NCBI GenBank assembly: GCA_027923505.1
Contig: BROI01000004.1
Coordinates: 1,143,501 to 1,207,500, forward strand
From: Mayamaea pseudoterrestris
Taxonomy: Eukaryota; Bacillariophyta; Bacillariophyceae; Sellaphorales; Sellaphoraceae
Direction: 5' to 3'
DNA length: 64,000 nt
The notes under the pieces were generated by a model. It searched no databases and had not been told where the DNA came from. It worked only from the letters and a program-made list of their open reading frames with translations. Both the position numbers and the translations under genes were made by a program. Below are positions 52,010-62,194 of this stretch, in pieces (position 1 is the stretch's first letter; the number at the start of each line of letters is the position of its first letter).

Positions 52010-52325
52010 GCAATTTAAGTGCTCTGCATCCGTCTTACCTTGGTAGTAATGTTGTTGACTTGTTGACTTGTTGATTGACGAGCAAGAAGAGGCTGCGGTT
52101 GCGCAAGATTTGCCATGGTGCCAAATTGCGCGCGAGCCTATCGTCGAAACGGCGGTATCATTCCAAAGGTACACAAATCGTGTACAGTCATAGTGAAAAG
52201 CTTTGCACGATTGCCTATCGGACCGGTTTTACATTTGAAATTCGTGGTCGGCCATGGAGAAAGCGCATGAATGCAAAGAGTCGCCATGTTACAGTAAAAT
52301 TGACTACCGGTAGCAATTGACTGAA
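51876..52325. promoter_or_regulatory. Divergent intergenic region (ETHE1-like / GSTCD-like)
   Basis: 450 bp shared by two divergent starts. Apart from the upstream ORF described separately it has no coding signal. Confidence 0.45.
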
Positions 52326-53486
52326 ATGTTGCTTCATATTCATTCCTTGTCGTGTCTCCTTGCCGCAAGCACCAGTCAATCGTCGCTGCTGCAGTCATCT
52401 GCAATGTCACCGCCACCGCCGTCTGCATGGTCGAAACGAACAGCCAAGCGACGCCAACAAATGGAACAACTACTGTCAAGTATTAAACTTCCAAGCATAC
52501 TTGGATACGACAAGACTACAGAATCGCTACATGATTTACAAGTACCAGTTTTGCATGCTCCAGCCATTCCATGGAATAGTTTCCCCTTGCTCGACCCGGA
52601 GCAGGGCGGTCGATTGCAAAAGGACTCGCCGCGAGGTCGACGCAAACGCATTCAAGTCGAAGCCTTTTGCTACATAGTTGACAAACTAATGATGCATCCA
52701 AAGGACGAATCAGTGATTGTTGATGCGGGTAGCGGCGCGGGAAATCTGACCATTGGCATGGCCGGGTGGCTGCAGTGGCAAGGCGTCTTGGCCATTGATG
52801 TCAACGAAACGGCGCTCCAACAATTGGCGAGTCGAGCCAGTCAAATTACAAACTGTCGCATTCAAACTTTAACTGCTGACTTGAATGATTCGAACATTCA
52901 GCTACCAACGCAAGCATCAGTCGTTTGTTCACTGCACGCGTGCGGCGCAGCCACGGACATGGGCCTGCAGCTGGCGACGCGCCACCAATTGCCCTTTGTG
53001 GCAAGTCCCTGCTGCACGGCCAAGAGCATGGCGTTGCGAAGAAGCGTTGGATATGGTCCGTCGGCTTCTTTCCAACGATCGGGAGCGCCAATCGACATGG
53101 TGTATCCGCGCTCCCAGTGGTTGCGTTTGGAATTGTTCAAATATCTAAATGCGTCGTCAGCTAGTGACGTTGAGAATGATCAAAGTAGTATCAGCAGCGA
53201 AAGTCTCTTTAACACTTACTCGAAACTCGCCAAGGTGGCAGACGTTGGTTTGGGACCGCAGACGCCGCTGGAGCAGGTGCGGCATCAGCGACTCGCCAAA
53301 CTCGTCGTTGAACTCGATCGACTGGCTGGAGTCGTCGAGCAGCATTCCAACTATCAAGTCAAACTGGTTCGCCTTTGTAATCATGCCGACTATGGAAAAG
53401 CGGAAATTTTGATTGGAGTTCCCAGCGACAACCATCTGGCAGTCAAGGGTTTGAACGAGCTGGCGTTGCTCCATGGCGGTGCGTGA
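52326..53486 (+). CDS. GSTCD-like class I methyltransferase
   Basis: The frame opens with TTG at 52317; the first ATG is 52326, giving 386 residues. A SAM-binding motif I (VIVDAGSGAGNLTIGMA) is followed by VLAIDVNETALQQL (motif post I), then SLHACGAATDMGLQL and VASPCCTAKS, the set that marks the methyltransferase part of the human GSTCD family. The glutathione-S-transferase-like N-terminal domain of the animal protein is missing; instead there is a basic Pro/Ser-rich leader that may target an organelle. The substrate is not established for the family; the CC motif and the relatives suggest RNA modification, as inference. It shares its promoter region with the ETHE1-like gene and lies head to tail with the second CA-like gene. 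Confidence 0.85.
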   Translation: MLLHIHSLSCLLAASTSQSSLLQSSAMSPPPPSAWSKRTAKRRQQMEQLLSSIKLPSILGYDKTTESLHDLQVPVLHAPAIPWNSFPLLDPEQGGRLQKDSPRGRRKRIQVEAFCYIVDKLMMHPKDESVIVDAGSGAGNLTIGMAGWLQWQGVLAIDVNETALQQLASRASQITNCRIQTLTADLNDSNIQLPTQASVVCSLHACGAATDMGLQLATRHQLPFVASPCCTAKSMALRRSVGYGPSASFQRSGAPIDMVYPRSQWLRLELFKYLNASSASDVENDQSSISSESLFNTYSKLAKVADVGLGPQTPLEQVRHQRLAKLVVELDRLAGVVEQHSNYQVKLVRLCNHADYGKAEILIGVPSDNHLAVKGLNELALLHGGA

Positions 53487-53755
53487 AACCCAAATCGCGT
53501 TCCTCGAATAACTTAAACTTTTCAAATTTTCGATACAGCCATGGCGGACCTCGAGGGCCCTGTCGTCTGCCGATATTTGAAGTGGCACGTCAGCCAAGTC
53601 ATCATTTTTCTACAACGGCGGCTCGAGCATATATCACGTGTGCGGCTACAATGAGAGGACGTTTGCATTGGCTCCGAGTGGCGCGCAGTTTTCAAGTACA
53701 GCGAGCGGCACAAAAAGGTTGATTTTCGTTTATTGATCACGCCTCACTATCGACG
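53487..53755. promoter_or_regulatory. Upstream region of CA-like copy 2
   Basis: 269 bp between the methyltransferase stop and the CA-like start. ACGTCA (reverse of TGACGT) lies at 53587-53592, about 165 bp before the ATG; TGACGT-type elements control the CO2-responsive CA gene of Phaeodactylum, but a 6-mer also occurs by chance. Short frames (one beginning MADLEGPVV at 53540) are probably not genes. Confidence 0.35.
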
Positions 53756-55438
53756 ATGATGCAGTGTATCGTGCTACTCGTTCTTGGCCTTGGGCTTGCT
53801 TGGTCGCAGGATCTCGATCAGTTCACCTACCAAACTACCTCGGACACCTCCGTGAATCCAGTATATGCACCTCCGGATTGGATGAGTGTTCGTTGCGAGC
53901 ACTTGGAGGAATGCGCTGGCTGGCCCGAAAAATTTTTGGCAGCTCCCGATTGGACGCTGACGACGAATGATTGCCAGTGGTGTCCGGCCAATGGAAACTC
54001 GTGCGGGACACACCACCAGAGTCCCATCAACCTCGAACGCAACCGAGCAATCAATGAGTCCGAGCATCACAATCAATGCGTGGATGCCCATTTCATGCAT
54101 AGAGCTGATAGCAGTTGCACATGGGACGAACTCATTCGCTTGAATGCTTTCTCAATTGAGCGCTATGCCCTCCAAATCAAGCAGCCAATGGAAGTCTACG
54201 ATGGATCGTATCGGGTCGCTTGTTCCAACAATGGCGATCACCGTTGGGCGGAGCTTGACTACTCGAAAGGCTTTAGTAATTGGTGGTGGCTGAGTCATAC
54301 GGATTTTCATGTAAGTCTTATGCAAGAGTGCCGTCACGATAATGGTTTCTGTTGTCGCTCACTATGATACGTTTCTCTTTTTACTAGGTTCCCTCGGAGC
54401 ACACGCAAGAAGGCAAGCGGTATGATGCGGAGATGCAGCTCTATCACTTTTTCTCAGTTAGCGGCGCTGATTCCAAAGCTGGTGTCCCGGACCAAATGGG
54501 CACTGTTTCAATCTTTTTTGAGGCGTATGAAGGTGCTGAAGACTACGGTATGCTCAACAAGATAATTTGCCAATGGCGGCGTGCCGAAGATGAGACCCGA
54601 GCTCAATGCAACCAACCAAGTATCTACAATGAGTACGTTGGATGCACCAACTACACGCGCGGCCACACGAGAAGCCGCAACCTTCGCATGATGGATCAAG
54701 GCGAGGAGTCCGCTGTTGTTGTCGACGTTGAAAAGCCTGGTGTGGACTGGGCCGAGCTCTTGAGCGACCTTAAGTATCTGGAGGATGCTCATCACGGACG
54801 TCGCATGACAGACTTTGAAGAAGTAGGTCCTTGGAACAATTACTTCGGACTAGAGGATGTGAAGACGGAGTACTATTTCCGTTACAGTGGGTACGTTAGC
54901 TGCTCTTTGAATGCCTTGCGCAAGCGTCCTGTCAGTCTCACCTGTTGCATTCTGCTCCACCAGCACTCAGACAATTCCGCCTTGCTATGGAATATTTACT
55001 CCAGGTAAGTCTGTGTCATTCACTCTGCTCGTTTTGAACGACGTAGCATGCTCACAAATTCCTTTGCAACATTTGCATCACCCGCCAGGTCCGGACAATC
55101 GAGCGAACACGAATCACTGGCGCGTCATGAAGGATCCCATTCGTGTATCACCTCGACAGATTGACGAAATGCATCGCCTCCTCAAGAATCGCATTGCTCC
55201 ACCAACCGATCCCATCAAGCCCTGTCAACCCGACTCTGCCGCTGGCTCGTATGAAGGAAACGATGCTCGCGTCAACATGTCGCGTCCGCTCCAGTCAACC
55301 CATGAGGCTCACTTTATGACCTTTTGCGAGTGCCGCTGGGTGAGCCACTTTGCCGAGGATCAGGCTTGGTGTTCGGATACGGATCAACTGTCCCGCTTGT
55401 ACAATCACCCGTATAATTTTGAGTCGGTTGGATTTTGA
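53756..55438 (+). CDS. Secreted alpha-carbonic-anhydrase-like protein, copy 2
   Basis: Four exons: 53756-54310, 54388-54890, 54964-55004 and 55089-55438, totalling 482 residues. The last two exons have exactly the same sizes (41 and 350 bp) as in copy 1, which confirms both models; the first intron (54311-54387, between SHTDFH and VPSEHT) is absent from copy 1. A signal peptide is seen (MMQCIVLLVLGLGLAWSQ). The alpha-CA blocks HQSPINL, PSEHTQEGKRYDAEMQLYH and YFRYSGTQTIPPCYG are present, with the same non-canonical zinc site (EMQ in place of ELH). The acidic insert is shorter and strongly diverged from copy 1, whereas the catalytic-fold and C-terminal tail parts are close. The two copies lie about 3.3 kb apart in opposite orientation. 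Confidence 0.9.
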
Positions 55439-55883
55439 TGATGGCCAGCTTATTGGCGTGTGATTTCCTGTTATGCCTGATACAACTGAATATAACACTA
55501 TTTATGTAAATATACGTTCTAGTTGACTACTCCGTATCATACTGTAATAGCGCAAGTTGGTTGATTATGGTGCATTGCCGGTAGCTCGCCTATATCGAGG
55601 CAATTCCGTCAGTGACCCAAATGTCTTCTTGGAAAAACCGCGATCCCCGTTGGACTTAATGCGAATATCAGTGACATTTTAAGCTTCGGTTTCCCTCAAC
55701 TGGTCATTATGGCATAAGTCTGGCGTAATCAAAGTTCAATCAAAAACGTGTCAGGTTCGCTTTCCTCGAAATGATGACGTCACCTAGACGAACAGTCGCC
55801 ACTCGTCTTTCGTGCGCTCGTCCACTTTTTTGCGGCAGTCTCGGACGGAGCTGCGCCGCCATCACTGCAGCCGTAATATTAAC
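55439..55883. other. Spacer between CA-like copy 2 and the thiol dioxygenase
   Basis: 445 bp; 3' region of the CA-like gene and promoter of the next. No gene seen. Confidence 0.4.
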
Positions 55884-57435
55884 ATGCCTTGGCGAGGATC
55901 CTCCATCAAGGAACCAAATCCTGTCTTGAAGAGACAGTCATCCCAACGAAGCGTTGTCGCCAAGCTACAGGATCAATTGAAATGCTGTTCCGACGTAAGG
56001 TAAGTCGGCCGACGCTCGCCTCTGCCGCAACCCGAACTCTTCGCATTCATGCCACGTGAATGAGACGTTTGCACGCGCCACAATATAAAATTATTTGGAG
56101 CAAAGTAATACATCATCTTTTGCTAATCGCAATGGTGCATCGACTCATTGCGTCCGCTTTGAATGGCGGAGTTGCATCGCGATACTTTGATTCGGCTGAT
56201 CCTCTCACGCCTTGCTCGTCGTCTTCGTCATCCATGACATTTTATAATAACAATCCATCTTTATCGACTCACTCTTGCAGCAGTCAGCCAAAAGTTAATG
56301 GCGACTCGTCGTCGCGTCATTATCACGAATCAATCAACGGCGGCGAAAGCAGCACTTGCAAGCCGCAACACTTGATGAATCATTCTAGCAGCATGCCAAC
56401 TAGTATTCCGGAACTACTGCAGCATCAAGGCGGCTTGGAAGGCATTCCGCAACCAATATTGAAGCATTGTTTGGAGCCAGTCATGCAGGCACTGGCGGAA
56501 ATGGATGCCATGGCGCTGCTGCATTTGAAGGAGGTTTCGCACGGCGGTCCCTGCGTCGGGAATGGGTACGTTGCGACAATATTGTTCATTGTTGTATGAG
56601 AGCATTGATTTATCTTCGTTACTTGTTAGCAGTGACAGATACGAATACAAATGAGTTTTAACCTCACAACGTTTTAATTCGCTCGTTCGTTTTCACTTGC
56701 AGCAAACATGTGCACGCCATTCACGACCAAGTATCACCTCCCATTGAAGATCATCATCACGATGACAACGGCGACGCGTCAATGGATCCATCGACTCCAA
56801 ACTCTGATGCAAACAATGATTCTTCAGACTCACCAGTGGTGCGCTACATTCACTTGGCTGAAATTCCAAACCAGTACAGCATGGGCATTTTTGTATTTCC
56901 GCCGCATGCCAAGATTCCATTGCACGATCATCCAGGCATGTGCGTGCTCAGTCGCGTACTATATGGCGACTTGGAGCGCATGTCCCTGGACCTTGTTTCT
57001 GATGACGATGATCGTTTTGTCAGCAGTTCGTTGCGCAACGGCGCCAATTCCAACATTATTCCTCACTATCCACCCGGTACCAAGCGCGCTCAACAGCAGC
57101 ACATTGACTATTTGCATGCGCCGCAAGTAACGGCGCTGTATCCATTGGAAGGCAATCTGCACGAGTTTCGAGCTGGTCCACATGGCGCAGCCGTCTTGGA
57201 TGTGTTGCTACCACCCTACAATCATAGTCGCGACTGCACATTTTATCACGCTCATCCTGTGGCAAGGAATCAAACGAATGCGGCAAACGCGAGGCACTTG
57301 AGCGACACAGAGGAGGAGGAAGACAAGATGGATGAAGAATCTGAAACGCTTTATTACGTCATCGTTCCGACTGGACAACCAGAGGACTTTCACTGCATCA
57401 GTGGCTGTCTGAATGACCTTGGGAGTGCGAGGTGA
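55884..57435 (+). CDS. Thiol dioxygenase of the ADO / plant cysteine oxidase family
   Basis: Non-haem iron enzyme that adds O2 to cysteamine or N-terminal cysteine, thereby sensing oxygen in plants and animals. The secure part is exon 56101(or earlier)-56565 joined to 56703-57435; the intron 56566-56702 is GT-AG and the join reads CVGNG-KHVHAIHD. The core has YSMGIFVFPPHAKIPLHDHPGM with two iron-binding His, VLYGDLERMSL, and GNLHEFRA with the third His, then VLDVLLPPYN. A 5' exon, 55884-55999 (MPWRGSSIKEP to CCSDV), ends in a strong GTAAGT donor and can be joined in frame at 56101, giving 437 residues; otherwise the start would be the ATG at 56060 or 56132. A serine-rich linker and a Asp/Glu-rich loop set it apart from shorter relatives. 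Confidence 0.85.
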
Positions 57436-57560
57436 TATGTGCCGTTTGTTGGCTGCTGCTTGATTATTTGCCTACGTAGATCATAGTCAAGGTTGAAACC
57501 AAAGGTGTGGCCTCGAGTATTATAGTTAAACATGCTTTAGACGCCCGGCTAATCGTATCA
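57436..57560. other. 3' region of the thiol dioxygenase gene
   Basis: Short spacer; nothing recognised. Confidence 0.3.
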
Positions 57561-58140
57561 TCACGGTTTACTCTTGACCACCTTCTCTTGATAAACCCTT
57601 GGCAGCGTCCGCTTGTTTAAGCTCGGTAGGTAATTGCTCCAACACGGTACTAGTAACCATCTCGGTCGCCAAAGATGCCTTTTAATCGCCCAGATGGAGG
57701 GCGCCGCTGCAAAAGTCACTTTTGAGTGCCTGCACAATTTGATAAACAGCGTCACCTCCATTATCAGGTGATCGACTCATGACAAGCTGCTTTGCTGGAC
57801 CATTAATTGCAGAAACGGAAGGAAGCTGGATCGGAGGATAAAAGCTAATATTTCTGGTTTACAAAATGCCATCTTCAGCTGGAATTTGCCGTGGACCTGC
57901 AAATGAACATGAAATTGAGCATTGTTTGATCTGGCGTCACTCAGTGGACAGGTTTGTCGTCATCGGTTACCTTTGAATCGGTTAGTAGGAAATACTCGTC
58001 ATTCTATTCGTTCGCGAGTGCCTCCGACTCGCGTTTCACTTGCAACCTTATAACACATCGTTGGGATTATATGACTATTGGCAAATCCAATTCTTTTGCC
58101 AGCTTGCAAGAAGTCCTCTACCAGTCCTTGGCATTATGAT
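57561..58140 (-). pseudogene. Coding-like sequence with in-frame stops; family unknown
   Basis: On the minus strand the frame from 57916 to 57561 reads like normal protein (PRQIPAEDGIL, then NISFYPPIQLPSVSAING, then GGDAVYQIVQALKSDF, KASLATEMVTSTVLEQLP, ending at a TAA) but is interrupted by TAA at about 57879 and 57685. Upstream, further protein-like text appears in other frames (EDFLQAGKRIGFANSHII; NDEYFLLTDSKVTDDD). A decayed gene or retroelement ORF is the simplest reading. I do not recognise a family. Confidence 0.4.
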
Positions 58141-58146
58141 CAAGCA

Positions 58147-58431
58147 ATGCTAAACTCTTCGGAGCAATGGCAACACGTCAATGACGCCATCAAGCGCGCA
58201 ATCACAAGGCCGAGGGACTCACTATCCTGCATGCTAGCTCCCATGGTCTTGTTCATGAGAAGTGCCGACCAACACTCGAGAAATGTAACTGCTTTGTGCG
58301 AGATAAAGAATGTCACAGAGAGAGACAGTCAACAGTCTTTGCGCAAACGCAAGCGAAGAGGACATCCTACATGTTGCAATGGCAGAGCCTCAATTAATGT
58401 CATGAAGCATGATGTCCTACCACAACAATAA
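58147..58431 (+). CDS. Short ORF of unknown function, doubtful
   Basis: ATG at 58147 starts a 94-residue frame rich in Arg, Ser and Asn, including QWQHVNDAIKRAI and RKRKRRGHPTCCNGR. No domain is seen. It lies just before an LTR-like remnant and may be part of the same decayed insertion. Confidence 0.25.
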   Translation: MLNSSEQWQHVNDAIKRAITRPRDSLSCMLAPMVLFMRSADQHSRNVTALCEIKNVTERDSQQSLRKRKRRGHPTCCNGRASINVMKHDVLPQQ

Positions 58432-58489
58432 CTAACTCTTGAAGTGATGTTTAGAAGGGCAGCATAGAGCAAAGAGGATACCAGGGCAA

Positions 58490-58567
58490 TGAGACAGCAC
58501 TTGCAAGCTTAAATTGGCAATCTAAGGAAAGCTACAAGTGATGTGCACGATTTGATCTACAAATAAA
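58490..58567 (+). repeat. Diverged LTR-end remnant related to Copia-1
   Basis: The stretch TGCAAGCTTAAATTGGC to CGATTTGATCTACAAAT matches the last 70 bp of the full-length Copia-1 LTR (26161-26230) with scattered differences, in the same orientation. Probably the trace of an old, related insertion. Confidence 0.6.
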
Positions 58568-58934
58568 AGAAAAGGTTCTGCGCTAGGTGACGCACACAGG
58601 GCATAGTGCTTGGGTTAATATAATAACTCACGGATTTAGTAGTTAGTTTACCTACAGTACTAGCCTTGCGGCTTCAACGCCGCTCTCGTCATCAGTGTGT
58701 AAGATTGGGTTACTTGATGGGCAAGCTGCTGGGGTTTGCTGGGCAGCGAATGGGAGGCATAGAGGGGGAAAACCTTGGTGCTGCACTGAAAAGAAGACCA
58801 GTCCCGTCTCTAGGTGACTCATTAGGTGTCGCTTGATGGCAATTGCGTGGCGAGTGCTGCAAGTGAAACTGGGTGCCGTAGGGCGACAAGGTTGCGCTGG
58901 GAAGGAGACTTAGTTCTGTGCAAGGTGACACACT
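58568..58934. other. Non-coding stretch with short repeated phrases
   Basis: Phrases such as GGTGCTGCACTGA and CAAGGTGACnCACTG recur here (58775, 58920) and near 59745 and 59815. No gene is seen. Confidence 0.4.
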
Positions 58935-59480
58935 GGGTACCGTATGTTGTTGTTGAACTGGCCTCCAGAAGGGTGAGGCTTGAAGATCGTGAGGTATCGA
59001 CCTCGCTTCAGCAGCCTTCCCCCTTCCTAGGCTCTGACACTCAAAGTACTTGTTTTATGTCTATCCTGAACTAACTGATCCCACCATCGCTGCAGGCGGG
59101 ACGAGCCAGGCGCTCGCCTGGTGTTGGTGCAGACATCAAATACAGGCCTGGTAGCGATGTAATTAACGGCTTGGTTGCGGCGACAGCGGATTAACTCCTC
59201 CATCGGCATCACGCCAGCGATTCTTGAAGCACAGTCAATGGAAGGGTAATACCAACGCTGCTCCCCCTGGGGGAGTGTGTGGCAAAGTCGTCGAACGATC
59301 CGATTATGGGAAGCCTTCCAATGTCATGCCCATAAAAGAACTTAAGGTGCAACAAATCACTACCGTATAACAGGACCGATTGGGCCACGGCCACGTAGAA
59401 CATTCTCGGAAGAAGGGGGCTGGCTCCCTCCCGTGTGAGAAGGCAGGAGATCAAAGTCCAGCGCTTGAGCGCCTTCATGA
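58935..59480 (-). mobile_element. LINE-2 3' fragment a (minus strand)
   Basis: Minus-strand pieces of the C-terminal end of a LINE reverse transcriptase: LTREGASPLLPRMFYVAVAQS, VLLYGSDLL, then after a gap MPMEELIRCRRNQAVNYIATR and RAPGSSRLQRWWDQL, with internal deletion and frameshifts, followed by 3' untranslated sequence. It is an inverted copy of the fragment at about 62200-62760. It differs from the LINE at 16-25 kb. Confidence 0.8.
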
Positions 59481-60984
59481 CATGCCTTTGAATTGCCGGC
59501 CAGTCACTAACTATCGAAACAGTTCAATGGGCGGCCCAAATACACAAATGTCGGAACCGAATCAAGAGGAGCACCGCAGGCAGTGAAAGACGACTTCACG
59601 TGCGCGGCATGCATACAGCATGCTGTGGTTTGGTGGCAGAGCGATATGTGGCACAAACATGATATGGCCTTTTACCCCTTGAAGCCACAATTGGCGTGAG
59701 TGCTAGAAAACTATATATTAGCCACACAGGTAGATGTGCTTGGTGCTGCACTGACAGATAACTGTGTTCTGAGCTATGTGTCCACGTGCTGCACTTAAAA
59801 TGATAGCTTCATTGCAAGGTGACGCACTGCGTATAGCACTTGGGGCACTTGATGGCACACTCGATGGAAACATGCTTGAATAAAATGGGGCAGCAAATTA
59901 AACTAAAGAGGGGACAAGCATGTGCCTCAACGAGAGAGTAAGGAGGACATCTCGAACACGGTGCTAAATGATATCATATGTCTGTCGCACCTTTGAGCAG
60001 TAAGCCCTGTCGACAGCAGTCTTACACAGTTGAGACATAACGTCACCATTATACACTTTTCTGAGTTAACAATTTTTTTCCAAAAAGGATCGCAAAGAAC
60101 TCATTGGGTGTGGCGCTTCGATTACTTATTGGCACCTATTGTGCCAAGCTGTTTGCCAAGTGCTTCGATTCAAACTGGAATCCATGACAAGCTTTTGCTA
60201 TATTGGATGGTCATGATGTTGCTGACGCATCACCTGAATATGTAGCACGGTCCATCGCGGGCTGGATGATTGCGTGAGTCTGCTTTTGCGGAAGTAACGA
60301 AAAAGAAAATGTAACTATGGAATACATGAGCAACAGCGAGAATAATTTTTAATAAAATGCGTAAGGGCCCGTTTTATTTTCAAGCAAGTCATTCCGCAGA
60401 CGAGGTCCGAATGAAGAAATAAATATCTTGCGTATTTTTTTCATTTAATAGCAATCCAATAAAGCAACCACTCCATGCAACTTTATCAAAACATTAAGCA
60501 AGGAAATCAGTTATCCAACGTAAAGCATCAGTTAAAAAGATTTTCGTGCGCTAACACGACCAATGCTGTGGAATTACAACCGCTAATAAGAAATTGCTCA
60601 AAAAAATGTTTTAGCTCAGTACATCAAATTGTCTGGGCACGGATGCTCTCTGCTCCTTTATCAATTAAACGCCGTTGCATCATCTTGGTTTTGCCATTCT
60701 TCGAGTGTCTTAAATTTTTACCAAGCAGAAGGTCAATCAGTAAACTTGTAAGGCAGCCTAATTTTATTTTGAAGAATTAATTGTGAACCATCTTTAATGA
60801 AGTTTTCGTTACCGTTGTGTGCTACTGGCTATCAGTCAATTTGCCCAATTGTGCAAAGGTCATGGAGTGAATTGGCATTCACATCAAACATCGTCAGGCT
60901 TTGTTTTATGCAGACTACTGCTTCCTGGCTGGTTGGCAACATTCTTCTAGAGGATGCCGTTCCCCGCCCCCTACTATATACCGA
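59481..60984. other. AT-rich gene-poor stretch
   Basis: 1.5 kb with short frames on both strands and no recognisable domain (the longest, near 60475-60780, looks random). Homopolymer runs of T and A are frequent. I see no gene or RNA. Confidence 0.4.
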
Positions 60985-61797
60985 ATTAGCTTTCTAAGCT
61001 TCATGGCCTTGTTGACAGATGTGCTGGGAGAGCTACCACAAGAAAACAATCTACGTCACCAATTCATGCACCGACATGTCAAAGATACACTCTTTATCCT
61101 TGAAGAAGGGACCACAATGCTGCCACGTTGCGGAGAGCTACCACAAAGAAACAATCTTTGTCACCAATTCATGCACCGACATGTAAAAGATACACTCTTT
61201 ATCCTTGAGGAAGGGACCTTAATGCTGCCACGGTGCGAGTTGTGCGAAATGATTGTGACACGTGAAGCACTCCGTTATGGTCACCAACAAACGACTCATT
61301 GCCGCGACGGGATGATTGCAAACGGCAGCAGCATGATCAAGAGGATTCGCGCTTGACACGGTATCCTCTTTGCCTTAATTTCCAATTTCTCCCATGTGCT
61401 TACACATAGAGGAGCCAGCCCCAGAGTTTCTGGAATGTTTTACCAAGCAGTGATTCAATCAGTTCTTTTGTACAACAGCGAATTGTGGAATATGAGGTTC
61501 CCTATGCTGAAGATGTTGCAAGACTACACCGGCTTTTGGGCCGCATGCCCCATTTCCTCCTCAGGGAGGATCGATTGGAGTTCCCACCAATTTCAAAGGC
61601 ATTGGGGATTAACGACCTGTTGCCAATTGAGGAGAGCCACTGACTACATCGCTAAACGGCCAATCTTTGAACGTTGCATGACCGCAGGACGGATGTCTGG
61701 CTCTTTCCACGCACAGCGGTGGTGGGCAGCCAGGTGTAGAATAGCAACAAAGAGGGCAGCAAGGTGTAGATTTGCAACTAAGACTTTATATTACTAG
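60985..61797 (+). mobile_element. LINE-2 fragment b (RT C-terminal part with zinc-finger region)
   Basis: The first frame (to 61356) holds a zinc-binding segment that precedes the RT C-terminus in this LINE family: FMHRHVKDTLFILEEG, LPRCELCEMIVTREALRYGH. The part is duplicated in tandem. The second frame (61396-61797) continues with GASPRVSGMFYQAVIQSVLLY and RATDYIAKRPIFERC. The family context (HxxDTxxILEEG followed by CxxC-H-C and then FYxAVxQxVLLxGSExW) is recalled from LINEs of diatoms and oomycetes. It is broken and truncated. Confidence 0.75.
61028..61237 (+). repeat. Tandem duplication of a 105-bp unit
   Basis: Units 61028-61132 and 61133-61237 differ at only a few bases and each codes for 35 residues in the same frame (GELPQ-NNL-HQFMHRH to LPRC), so the duplication kept the frame of the LINE fragment. 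Confidence 0.9.
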
Positions 61798-62194
61798 TCG
61801 GAGATTGGTATCCCAGCAACAACCCCTACCCTTTGGAGGCCAGTTTCAAACGAACAAACAATTCCGCCAGCAACGTGGTTACTCGTTACCCGCTATCAGC
61901 AATTTGAAGTGTTTGATAATCGTGGTACATGCCGAGCAGCCAGTGCTGCAGGTGGTTCATCACCAGCAACACAGGCAGCAACTGAACCATCATATAAATA
62001 TTAGCATCGGCAAGCAAGGCCTTCTCGGCGTCAGTGACTGGCTTGTACTTGGGATCCAACACATGGCTCGTTCCATTGAGCCTTGCCTTGGACTATCTTG
62101 CATGGGTCAGCGGGTTGGCAATTATCAATCTGGATAGGTCATGGCATGCGAGGCATCGTGACCGACGATCGAAATCGAAATGAAGCATGAAGGC

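Noticed and set aside
53483-53722. 79-codon ORF between the methyltransferase and CA-like copy 2
   Set aside because: Overlaps the methyltransferase end and the probable promoter of the CA-like gene; no ATG at its start and no domain.
60475-60780. 101-codon plus-strand ORF in AT-rich DNA
   Set aside because: Irregular composition, no domain, low complexity surroundings; looks like a chance frame.
61028-61237. Possible CRISPR-like direct repeat
   Set aside because: Only two adjoining units with no spacers, inside a eukaryotic LINE fragment.
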